This document shows positions 51,746-60,056 of a DNA stretch of 64,000 bases, in pieces. A model generated the notes under the pieces. That model worked only from the letters and a program-made list of their open reading frames with translations, did no database searches and was not told where the DNA came from. Source of the stretch: Pseudidiomarina aestuarii (lineage in GTDB: Bacteria; Pseudomonadota; Gammaproteobacteria; Enterobacterales; Alteromonadaceae). The stretch is from contig NZ_PIPR01000001.1 of the NCBI RefSeq assembly GCF_003987355.1, forward strand, positions 1,550,001 through 1,614,000, in the 5' to 3' direction. The position numbers were made by a program, and so were the translations under genes. The first letter of the stretch is position 1; each line of letters starts with the position of its first letter.

Positions 51746-53761
51746 ATGCAGTTAAACCCGAGCCAACAAGAAGCAGTTCACGCCATCCGCGGTCCGGTTT
51801 TGGTGTTGGCGGGTGCCGGTAGTGGCAAGACCCGAGTGATTACCGAAAAAATTGCACATTTGATTACCCGCTGCGCTATCCCGGCTCGTCACATAGGTGC
51901 CGTTACCTTTACCAACAAGGCCGCGCGCGAAATGAAAGAGCGCGTTGGCCAAACGCTTGGCCGCGAATACACCCGTGGCTTAACCGTATCGACATTCCAC
52001 ACGCTCGGTCTCACGATTATTCGCAAAGAAGTCAAAAATCTCGGTATGAAGTCGGGCTTTTCGCTATTTGATGACCAGGATAGCTTCGCATTATTAAAAG
52101 CGCTCACCGAAGACGAAATTGACGCCGATAAAGCGATGCTCAAATTGCTGCAAAGCCAAATCAGCAATTGGAAAAACGCGATGTTGCAGCCGCAGCAAGC
52201 CCTCGAGCAAGCCAAATTGCCCGACGAACAGATGTTTGCCGAATTCTACCGTCGCTATCAGCAAAACATGCAGGCCTGCAACGCGCTTGATTTTGATGAT
52301 CTGATTCTACTACCTACCATGCTGCTCAAGACTAATGAGTCGGCGCGTGAACGCTGGCAGAAGAAATTCCAGTATTTATTAGTGGATGAGTATCAAGACA
52401 CCAACACCAGTCAGTACGAACTGGTGCGGCTGTTGGTCGGCAAGGACGCAAACTTCACGGTGGTGGGTGACGATGACCAATCAATCTATTCATGGCGCGG
52501 TGCGCAGCCGCAAAACCTAGCGCTGCTGCAGCGCGACTTCCCCCAACTACAAGTCATTAAGTTGGAGCAGAACTACCGCTCCTGCAAGCGCATTCTCAAG
52601 GCGGCGAACATTCTCATTGAGAATAACCCACACGTGTTTGACAAAAAGCTGTTCTCGGAAATGGACGAAGGTGAACCATTGCGGGTGATTAAAGGTCGCA
52701 ACGAGGAACATGAAGCAGATCGTGTGGTTGCGGAGATTGTTCGGCAACGCTTTTTAGCACGCACGCCCTACCACTTTTTCGCCATTCTGTACCGCGGAAA
52801 TCACCAATCGCGGGTGTTTGAAAAGGCTCTGCTGAATCAGCGCATCCCATACCGCATGACCGGTGGACAAAGCTTCTTCGCACGTGCCGAAGTCAAAGAC
52901 ATCATGGCGTATTTGCGACTGTTGGTGAATCCAAGTGATGACACCGCGTTTATTCGTATCGTCAATTTACCCAAGCGCGGCATTGGCCCGCAAACCGTCG
53001 AGCGAATCGGTGAGTTGGCGCATGAGTTGCACGTCGGATTGTATGAGGCAGCACAGCACCACCAACTCGAAACGCGACTTGGGACACGCGAGTACGCTCA
53101 GGTTCAGGAGTTTGTGCAACTGATTAGCCAAGCTGCGCGGCGCTGTGACCATCCACCGGAAGTCGCCAGTACGCTGTACGGATTAGTGAAAGAAATTGGC
53201 TATGAAGAGTGGCTGTATGAAGTCAGTCCTAGCCAGGCAGCCGCGGAAATGCGCTACAAAAACATCAATGAGCTGCTGCGCTGGGTTACTGAGATGGTGA
53301 AAGGTGACACGGAAAACGAACCACTGACACTTGAACAATCCGTTGCCAAACTCTGCTTAAGAGACATGCTCTCGCGCAACGAAGAGGAAGACCAAGCCGA
53401 CCAAGTGCAACTGATGACACTGCATGCATCCAAAGGCCTAGAATTCCCACACGTGTTTATGGTGGGAATGGAAGAAGGTTTGCTGCCGCATCAATCCAGT
53501 ATCGACGAAGGCAATGTCGAAGAGGAACGTCGTCTCGCTTACGTGGGGATTACCCGCGCCCAGCAAACGCTAACCTTTACCATGGCACGAGAACGCCGCC
53601 AGTATGGCGATGTGATGAAGCCCGAGCCCAGTCGTTTCTTGTTTGAGTTACCGCAAGACGATATTGAGTGGGAAGAACAACGCGCTGCCAATGAGGAAGC
53701 CAAAGAACAACAGCGACAATCGGGAATGGATCTACTCAGGAAGGCGTTGGAAAAAAACTAA
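51746..53761 (+). CDS. rep: ATP-dependent DNA helicase Rep
   Basis: UvrD-like superfamily 1 helicase moving 3'-5' and helping replication forks past bound proteins. The 671 residues match E. coli Rep (673). Motifs are: I AGAGSGKTRVITEKI; Ia VTFTNKAAREMKERV; II LLVDEYQDTN; III GDDDQSIYSWRGA; IV LEQNYRS; V LMTLHASKGLEF; VI EERRLAYVGITRAQ. Its stop overlaps the end of convergent diguanylate cyclase gene, so no terminator separates them. Confidence 0.96.
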   Translation: MQLNPSQQEAVHAIRGPVLVLAGAGSGKTRVITEKIAHLITRCAIPARHIGAVTFTNKAAREMKERVGQTLGREYTRGLTVSTFHTLGLTIIRKEVKNLGMKSGFSLFDDQDSFALLKALTEDEIDADKAMLKLLQSQISNWKNAMLQPQQALEQAKLPDEQMFAEFYRRYQQNMQACNALDFDDLILLPTMLLKTNESARERWQKKFQYLLVDEYQDTNTSQYELVRLLVGKDANFTVVGDDDQSIYSWRGAQPQNLALLQRDFPQLQVIKLEQNYRSCKRILKAANILIENNPHVFDKKLFSEMDEGEPLRVIKGRNEEHEADRVVAEIVRQRFLARTPYHFFAILYRGNHQSRVFEKALLNQRIPYRMTGGQSFFARAEVKDIMAYLRLLVNPSDDTAFIRIVNLPKRGIGPQTVERIGELAHELHVGLYEAAQHHQLETRLGTREYAQVQEFVQLISQAARRCDHPPEVASTLYGLVKEIGYEEWLYEVSPSQAAAEMRYKNINELLRWVTEMVKGDTENEPLTLEQSVAKLCLRDMLSRNEEEDQADQVQLMTLHASKGLEFPHVFMVGMEEGLLPHQSSIDEGNVEEERRLAYVGITRAQQTLTFTMARERRQYGDVMKPEPSRFLFELPQDDIEWEEQRAANEEAKEQQRQSGMDLLRKALEKN

Positions 53762-56388
53762 GCGCTTGCCGACTTGGTGCCAGCTATTGTTGGCTCTGCG
53801 CCCGCATCATCAAAACTGACACGCACTGGCTCACCGAATTGTTTACCTTGACCAGTTACCACGCCCACCGCAAGCAAGGCATCTTGCTGCTCTTGTGCAT
53901 TGACACCGGCCGCCACGACTTGGATTTCGAGCTCGGTGCAGAGATTAACGACGTTACGCACCATCTTCTGGGCACGGTCACTATTGGCAATGTCCGCAAC
54001 AAAGTTGGGATCGAGTTTCACGTGAGTGAACGGGTAACTTAAAATAAATTGCAACGCACCGGCGCTGCGACCAAACTCGTTGAGTGCTAAGCCCACACCA
54101 AATTCGGCGAGTTGGCGTAGTGAACTCAATTGACGCTTCGAGCTGTAGTTGAGCTCCACTTCGCTAAATTCAAGGATCAAACGATTCGCTTTGATTTTGG
54201 AATCTTTAATGATCTGCATCAACACCCGGACATCCGCAAGTTTATAAAGGTGTTTAGTGGACAGCGAGACAAATAAGGGCGGATGCTCCGGCTCTTGCGC
54301 CAACTGACTACAACAACGCTTGAGCATCCAGTGATCCAGCGTGATGATCATCCCGGTTTTTTCAGCGACAGCGAGGAATCGGTCAGCTGGCAACAGCGTA
54401 TTATCGCGCTGCCAACGCAATAACCATTCTGCCGCATGCTCGGCGCCGGTATTCATATCGACCACATCATAGCGATGCACAATAAAATCTTGGTCGAACT
54501 GCGCGTGCCGTAGCTCGGATTCGCGGTGCAAAGAGGCAACTAAGTCTTTGTGAATACTTTCGTCAAAGACTACAAAACGGCCGCGGCCCATGCTCTTCGC
54601 TTGGTACATAGCTGCGTCAGCATCGCGTAACAGTCGTTCTGCAGAATCGTTGCGCGCACGACATTCGGCGATACCAACGCTCGCGCCTGAATAATGTTCG
54701 CTCTCGCCAAAGACAAAAGGTCGCTGCATTTTTTCAATAATACGCCCTGCGACTTCTTTGGCGTCTTCAACATGGTTAATCATGTCGAGCAGAATGACGA
54801 ATTCATCTCCACCGAGGCGAGCAACGGTGTCGTTATCTCGCACACATTCGCCGATACGCCTACTGGCTTCCAATAGAAATTCATCGCCTGCGCTATGACC
54901 GAGAGTATCGTTTATATCTTTGAACCGATCCAAATCTACAAACAGCACGGCAAAATTGTGTTGCGGGAAGCGCCGCTTGTGTTTCAGCGTCTGTTGGAGA
55001 CGTTCAGTAAACATGGAGCGGTTGGGTAATCCTGTCAACGCGTCATGATGCGCGTCGTGGAAGAGTTTCTCTTCAATCTTTTTACGCCGCTCAATTTCGT
55101 TAACGAGCTCTTCAGTACGTTCGGCAACTTTGCGCTCAAGGTAGGCATTTACGCGGCGCACCTCTTCGGCGTTACGGCGGCGTTCAATGGCGACGGCAAC
55201 GTGCTGCGATACGAAGTTCAACAGTTCTAAATCGTCTTGTTTGTAGGTGACTTCATCGGTATACGTTTGCACCGACAAAACTCCAATCACCTCATCATCA
55301 ATCAGTAGCGGAGAACCTAACCATTGCTTCGGCTGCGTTCCATAATACGAAGAAGCCTTTTCAATCTCTCCCGCGGCAATCAGCTCGGCATATTTTTCTG
55401 CGTTTATGAACACCGGTTGTTTGTGCCGGATAACAAACTCTGTCATACCGCGACCTACCGGTCGCAATTTGCGCAGATGTGTATCGAAGGCATCAACATA
55501 ATAAGGGAAAGTCAAATTGCGCTTGTCTTCATCAACCAACGCGACAAAGAAGTTTTCATTATTGATTAAGCGACCAATTTGCTCATGTAATTGGTGATAG
55601 AAGCTTTCCATGCTATCTGAGGTGTTGGTGACCTCAGATATGGCGAAGAGGACGGCGGACACCTTTTCAGCGCGTTTGCGCTCTCCTACTTCTAAAGTCA
55701 GGTTATCGTTGATTTCACGCAGTGCAGCTGTTTGCCGAGCAATCTCCGCTTGCATGAACTCGCGCTGGCGAACCCGTTCAAGCGCGTTCACAATATGCTG
55801 CGAGACGAACATAAAAAGGTCTTTGTCCGCTTCTGTATACCGTTGATCTTCGTTGTAACTCTGCACGACCATGGCGCCGATAATGCGATTTTCTGACTGC
55901 AATGGCACGCCTAACCAATCCACAGGAGGCGAGCCTAAATCCTTAATTTCACCACTGGCAAGAAGCTCTTTAAATACTTTCTCGTTGTACAAGAACGGGC
56001 GGCCGGTACGCATCACATAACCCGTCATGCCCTGACGCAGCAACTCCATCGGGAAGTTGTCTTCGGTTGGGATCTCATCATATTCGTCAACAAAGTAAAC
56101 AAACTTAACGGTATCGTTATCGTGATCGGCTAAACAGATGAAAAAGTTCTTTGCATTCATCAACTCACCGATAATGGCATGCACAGCAGAATAGAATTCC
56201 TGCATGTCTTGCACCGATGCGGCGAGTTCGGAAATTTTGAAAAGGGCTTTCTGGATGACTTCAGACTGGCGATACTTTAATGTCAGTTTTTGTAGTCGAG
56301 ACAGAGCCTTACGCAATCGCGCAATCTCTTTTTCAGTACTTTTTTCAGTACTCTTCTCCGACGTATCTCGACTAGACATTGGTGACAT
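53758..56388 (-). CDS. GAF-GAF-GGDEF protein with degenerate EAL domain
   Basis: 876-residue cytoplasmic c-di-GMP signalling protein without membrane helices. Order: short coiled coil with a STEKSTEK repeat (about 1-40), GAF 1 (about 45-205), GAF 2 (about 245-405), coiled coil, GGDEF (about 455-610), EAL-like (about 625-865). The GGDEF motif RLGGDEFVILL is intact, and the product-inhibition site RDND is five residues ahead, so cyclase activity is likely. The EAL signature is altered (AAEWLLRW, VSLSTKHLY, ILEFSEVELNY, ALNEFGRSAGAL), so phosphodiesterase activity is unlikely. GAF ligands unknown. Confidence 0.88.
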   Translation of the reverse strand: MSPMSSRDTSEKSTEKSTEKEIARLRKALSRLQKLTLKYRQSEVIQKALFKISELAASVQDMQEFYSAVHAIIGELMNAKNFFICLADHDNDTVKFVYFVDEYDEIPTEDNFPMELLRQGMTGYVMRTGRPFLYNEKVFKELLASGEIKDLGSPPVDWLGVPLQSENRIIGAMVVQSYNEDQRYTEADKDLFMFVSQHIVNALERVRQREFMQAEIARQTAALREINDNLTLEVGERKRAEKVSAVLFAISEVTNTSDSMESFYHQLHEQIGRLINNENFFVALVDEDKRNLTFPYYVDAFDTHLRKLRPVGRGMTEFVIRHKQPVFINAEKYAELIAAGEIEKASSYYGTQPKQWLGSPLLIDDEVIGVLSVQTYTDEVTYKQDDLELLNFVSQHVAVAIERRRNAEEVRRVNAYLERKVAERTEELVNEIERRKKIEEKLFHDAHHDALTGLPNRSMFTERLQQTLKHKRRFPQHNFAVLFVDLDRFKDINDTLGHSAGDEFLLEASRRIGECVRDNDTVARLGGDEFVILLDMINHVEDAKEVAGRIIEKMQRPFVFGESEHYSGASVGIAECRARNDSAERLLRDADAAMYQAKSMGRGRFVVFDESIHKDLVASLHRESELRHAQFDQDFIVHRYDVVDMNTGAEHAAEWLLRWQRDNTLLPADRFLAVAEKTGMIITLDHWMLKRCCSQLAQEPEHPPLFVSLSTKHLYKLADVRVLMQIIKDSKIKANRLILEFSEVELNYSSKRQLSSLRQLAEFGVGLALNEFGRSAGALQFILSYPFTHVKLDPNFVADIANSDRAQKMVRNVVNLCTELEIQVVAAGVNAQEQQDALLAVGVVTGQGKQFGEPVRVSFDDAGAEPTIAGTKSASA

Positions 56389-56473
56389 TCAGGTGTTTTG
56401 TTTTTGTAATTATTGCCCCGAGTATATCTTTACATTCTTTGACTTGAAAGCGTTGCGATCAAAAAACAGGCAC

Positions 56474-56497
56474 AAAAAAACCGCCGAAGCGGTTTTT
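56474..56497 (-). terminator. Rho-independent terminator of the cytochrome c5 gene
   Basis: AAAACCGC-CGAA-GCGGTTTT stem-loop (56477-56496) with the A-run at 56474-56480 giving a T-run on the reverse strand. It lies 17 bases after the cytochrome gene's stop, and before the GGDEF gene on the same strand. Confidence 0.85.
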
Positions 56498-56512
56498 AGA
56501 ATTTTTGGACGT

Positions 56513-56944
56513 TTAAATTTCAGCCGTCATGTAGTCGATTGCCGCTTGAATTTCTTCATCGCTACAATCGTTACAGGTGCCTCGAGCTGGCATTGCGTTG
56601 TAACCTTCAATCGCATGTTTCAATACTGTGTCCATACCTTGCGCTAAGCGCGGTTCCCAATCTGCTGCGTTATTGATTTTAGGTGAACCTAATACGCCAC
56701 TGGTGTGGCAAGCTGCACAAAAACGATTGTAAACAGCTTCGCCTGAGCGTGGGCCGCTGGCTCCAGCACTGCTGCCGCCGGTATCAGGGGTCGCACCCGC
56801 TAACTTCACCTTACCAATTGGGGCAATGCGATCTTTAATTGCACTATTGTCTTGAGGCACCATTGCAGCGCTCGCACCACCAACGACGAGGGCGAGAACA
56901 GCAACGAATACACGGCTCGATTTTACTACTTTCAGTACGTTCAC
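56513..56944 (-). CDS. Cytochrome c5 family protein
   Basis: Exported mono-heme cytochrome, 143 residues. The N-terminal hydrophobic segment (VFVAVLALVVGGASAAMV) is a signal peptide or anchor. A Gly/Ser linker precedes the heme domain: NRFCAACHTSGVLGSPKI (CAACH, about residues 78-82), and the c5-type second Cys pair in MPARGTCNDCSDEEIQAAID. The axial Met is probably in NAMPARG. A candidate electron donor to the caa3 oxidase, by inference only. Divergent from dinB. Confidence 0.9.
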   Translation of the reverse strand: MNVLKVVKSSRVFVAVLALVVGGASAAMVPQDNSAIKDRIAPIGKVKLAGATPDTGGSSAGASGPRSGEAVYNRFCAACHTSGVLGSPKINNAADWEPRLAQGMDTVLKHAIEGYNAMPARGTCNDCSDEEIQAAIDYMTAEI

Positions 56945-57036
56945 AGTTTACTCCTGTCTGAGCTGATGAGCTTGCGTGCTCACTTAGTTGTTGCGATTAT
57001 AGCCAGATTTCGGCCACGATTAAACACTTCCGTTGC

Positions 57037-58107
57037 ATGTCTGTAAATACGCGCAAAATAGCGCTTTTGGATCTCGATGCTTTTTTTGCTAGTGCCGAGG
57101 TCTTGCGCGACCCCAGTCTCAAGAACCGTCCCTTCGCGGTGGGCGGTGGTGGGGCTCGTGGTGTGGTCGCAACCTGCAATTATTTAGCTCGCGAGTTTGG
57201 CGTGCGTAGCGCGATGTCAGGCTCTCATGCTCGCCGTCTTTGTCCGCACTTGCATTTCGTGTCACCGGATCATGGCTATTATCGCCTATTAAGTCGTCAA
57301 GTCTACGCTATTTTGCAATCGGTCACCGACCGTATTGAGCCAGCCTCCATAGACGAGTTCTATCTCGACTTGTCCGCCGTCGAAACCCATCAAGGCAGTG
57401 CGACTCGTATCATGGAAGCGGTTCGAGCGGATATTCGGGCGCTCGGTATTACCGGTTCAGCGGGTATATCGAATCAGAAAATGGTTGCCAAAATAGCCAG
57501 CGATGACAACAAGCCCGATGGCCAACGTGTTGTCGCACCCGAACAAGTCGTACCATATATCGCGTCGTTACCTTTGAAACGGATTCCTGGGGTCGGCCCG
57601 AAGAGTTTAGAGCGGCTACATGATGCCAGTTTATTTACTGGTGCTGATATTCAGCGCAGTGACATTGAGACCGTGCAAGCGATCTTAGGAGAGAAATCTG
57701 GCTGGCTCTTGTACCAACGCTGTTTAGGTAATGACCCACGCGAGATCGTGACAGAACGCGTTCGTAAAAGTGTGGGAGTAGAGGAAACCTTGAGTACCGA
57801 CTTTACGTCGCTGCGCCAAGTCGAACAGTTTGCGGACCAAGTGCTACTTCCACAGCTCCTGAAACGACTTGGCGTTCAACGCTGGCAAGCCACCCACATT
57901 AAAAGTCAGACGGTGAAACTGAAATTTGCTGACTTTCAGCAAACCACGGTTTCGCGCACTGGCTCTAAAGCATCGCCTAGCCTGTTTTACCAACTGGTTA
58001 GGGAAGCTTGGGAGCGCCGTAAAGGCCGCGGTGTGCGGCTGATTGGACTCAGCGTTGCCTTGCCTGATCCCGATGATCAGTTGCAACTCGAACTCGATTT
58101 AGAATAA
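57037..58107 (+). CDS. dinB: DNA polymerase IV (DinB)
   Basis: Y-family error-prone polymerase for translesion synthesis. The 356 residues show the catalytic LLDLDAFFASAEVLRD at the N-terminus, the steric-gate region, PASIDEFYLDLS with the second acidic pair, AGISNQKMVAKIASDDNKPD and the HhH block KRIPGVGPKSLERL. The C-terminus DDQLQLELDLE fits a clamp-binding tail. ATG 57037 has no clear ribosome-binding site. No LexA box with CTG-N10-CAG is visible upstream. Convergent with pheA, five bases apart. Confidence 0.95.
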   Translation: MSVNTRKIALLDLDAFFASAEVLRDPSLKNRPFAVGGGGARGVVATCNYLAREFGVRSAMSGSHARRLCPHLHFVSPDHGYYRLLSRQVYAILQSVTDRIEPASIDEFYLDLSAVETHQGSATRIMEAVRADIRALGITGSAGISNQKMVAKIASDDNKPDGQRVVAPEQVVPYIASLPLKRIPGVGPKSLERLHDASLFTGADIQRSDIETVQAILGEKSGWLLYQRCLGNDPREIVTERVRKSVGVEETLSTDFTSLRQVEQFADQVLLPQLLKRLGVQRWQATHIKSQTVKLKFADFQQTTVSRTGSKASPSLFYQLVREAWERRKGRGVRLIGLSVALPDPDDQLQLELDLE

Positions 58108-58111
58108 ACGT

Positions 58112-58981
58112 TTAGGTTTGCTCTGCTTTCGGAAAGCTGCCCAACACGGTTACTCGGTTGCGTAATTGAATCAAAGTCAGTGCCGCTTGAATCGACGAAT
58201 CGTGCGCGTGACCCTCGCACTCAATGTAGAAATGGTAGTGACCAAAGCGACGACCGGTAGGCCGCGATACGAGAGCGGTTAAGTTGACACGATACGCCGC
58301 AAATACCTGCAGATGTTCAACCAATAGCCCTGGATGGTCAGCGTCATCAATGATAAGAATGGCCGTTTTGTAGTCGATGCTGGGCTGCGCAGCCTCTAAC
58401 TCTCGCGGCTCACGCACCGCAATAAAACGTGTCTCATTGTGCGCCACATCAGTGACGTCTTGCTGCACACGAGCGAAGTGATGTTCCGCCAGCGCATGCG
58501 CCGGCACTATGGCACCAGCGGGCTGTTTACTGTCGAGCAATTGTTGCAGTGATTCGCTGTTGCTGGCCGTGGTCAGCACTGGTGCCGACTGTCCTGCCAA
58601 GAATTCACTACACTGCCCTTGCGCTACAAACTGCGCAAAAATCCGCTCGGGTTGGGAGTGGTTGGCGACATACGCAAACTGAATTGGCACCATCACCTCA
58701 CCGATAATCTGCAACGGGCGCCTCACAAACGAGTCCACTACTGGTGATACGATGCCTTCGACGATGTTCTCAATTGGCACTATTGCCAATTCACAATTCT
58801 CGGGCACTGCCGCCAACGTTCGCGCCAGCGACGGATAAAAATGCAGCGCATTTTTGTTACTTGAATCAGCTGTGAGCCAATGCTGAGCGGCACGCTCTGA
58901 AAAGGTACCGGTTGGCCCTAAAGTCGCAATGCGAGGGTAGTGGGTTGTGTCGTTAGATGTGGCAGTCACATTAAATCTCAT
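58112..58981 (-). CDS. pheA: Prephenate dehydratase (monofunctional)
   Basis: Converts prephenate to phenylpyruvate in phenylalanine synthesis. The 289 residues have ATLGPTGTFSERAAQHWL at the N-terminus, IVPIENIVEGIVSPVVDSFV, and NETRFIAVRE, the TRF motif that contains the catalytic threonine. A C-terminal ACT domain (about 195-280) has SRPTGRRFGHYHFYIECEGH in place of the usual ESRP allosteric loop. The chorismate mutase domain found in enteric PheA is absent. Confidence 0.88.
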   Translation of the reverse strand: MRFNVTATSNDTTHYPRIATLGPTGTFSERAAQHWLTADSSNKNALHFYPSLARTLAAVPENCELAIVPIENIVEGIVSPVVDSFVRRPLQIIGEVMVPIQFAYVANHSQPERIFAQFVAQGQCSEFLAGQSAPVLTTASNSESLQQLLDSKQPAGAIVPAHALAEHHFARVQQDVTDVAHNETRFIAVREPRELEAAQPSIDYKTAILIIDDADHPGLLVEHLQVFAAYRVNLTALVSRPTGRRFGHYHFYIECEGHAHDSSIQAALTLIQLRNRVTVLGSFPKAEQT

Positions 58982-58992
58982 TAAAGTCGGCG

Positions 58993-60048
58993 CTAGACCC
59001 TAACGGTACTGGTTTTTCGACGCTGACGCCAGAGCCAAAACCAGACGCCGGTGACGGGCAATAAAATGAGCATAATGCCACCTGCCAGTAATAGGATAAA
59101 CAGCGGCAAGCCACCCACCGCCGCAACATGCAACGGATAAATGGTTTGGGACAGTTGATAGCCGAGTGCGCTATTGCGAGTATCGCTCCAAGTAGCAAGC
59201 TCGCCAGTTGTCGTCGAAAAGCTAAGCGAGCTGCGGCCATTTGGGTGCCACTCACCGTCGTAGCGCAGGCGCATCGAGACCGTGCCATCGGGTTTGACCG
59301 GCAAGGACACTAGTGCGGGTGTCATATCTGGGAAGATCTTTTCCGCTGCCTGCAGACGCTCGTTCCAATTGAGTGCTTGCACAGCTGTGGTTGCTGGCTG
59401 CCAACGTTGATCTTGCTGCGGAAGTAATGTGGTCAAACTTCCCGATACCGAGGCAGCATACATAATTGCCGTGCCGGTCACGGCACCCAACAAAATGCCA
59501 GGTAACAGAATGATCCCGAAGGTTTTATGGAATTGATACAGAGTCATTTGAAAGCCAGTTTGCCAAGGCCAATGCCAACGCACCGACCACAATCGGACGC
59601 TCCAGCGGCGCGGCCACCAGCGAACAATACCAGAGATCAAAATAAATAAGGTGATGAGGCTGAGAACGCCCATCACATCCTTACCCAAGTCATGCAGCAA
59701 TAGGTGATGATGAAATTGCACGGCAATATCAATCCAATCGCCCAGTGCTGGACGAGTCAACAGATGTTCGCCGGCCACGCCGTGATAATGACTATTCCCG
59801 TCACCATCGATCACCTCAACCCAAGGCTTGTCGACACGCGGTAGGTAAGCATAGCCTGTGTCATATAGATCAAACACAGCGCCAGCAGTAGCTGTAGAGG
59901 GTAGTTCAGCAAGTTGCAACTGTGGGTATTGCCACTGCAGTAGCTCGGTTTTATAAAGCAAAAAGGTGCCTGTCAAAGCGACAAGCACCAACCATAAGCT
60001 AACTAGAATCCCCAGCCAACGATGTAGCCGACCCATCCACTGTCGCAT
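58993..60048 (-). CDS. PepSY-associated membrane protein, probable iron-uptake reductase
   Basis: The 351 residues have four membrane helices (about 14-34, 130-150, 175-200 and 315-340) and PepSY-like periplasmic parts. Typical PepSY_TM features are RLHRWLGILVSLWLVLVALT, QFHHHLLLHDLGKDVMG and TLYQFHKTFGIILLPGILLG, with several helix histidines. It follows a TonB-dependent receptor gene by eight bases behind Fur-box-like sites. In such pairs the protein is thought to reduce ferric siderophores in the membrane; that role is inferred here. Confidence 0.86.
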   Translation of the reverse strand: MRQWMGRLHRWLGILVSLWLVLVALTGTFLLYKTELLQWQYPQLQLAELPSTATAGAVFDLYDTGYAYLPRVDKPWVEVIDGDGNSHYHGVAGEHLLTRPALGDWIDIAVQFHHHLLLHDLGKDVMGVLSLITLFILISGIVRWWPRRWSVRLWSVRWHWPWQTGFQMTLYQFHKTFGIILLPGILLGAVTGTAIMYAASVSGSLTTLLPQQDQRWQPATTAVQALNWNERLQAAEKIFPDMTPALVSLPVKPDGTVSMRLRYDGEWHPNGRSSLSFSTTTGELATWSDTRNSALGYQLSQTIYPLHVAAVGGLPLFILLLAGGIMLILLPVTGVWFWLWRQRRKTSTVRV

Positions 60049-60056
60049 AGAGCTCC

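Noticed and set aside
56945-57060. LexA box in front of dinB
   Set aside because: CTGTAAATACGCGCAA occurs, but it lies within the coding start and lacks the CAG half.
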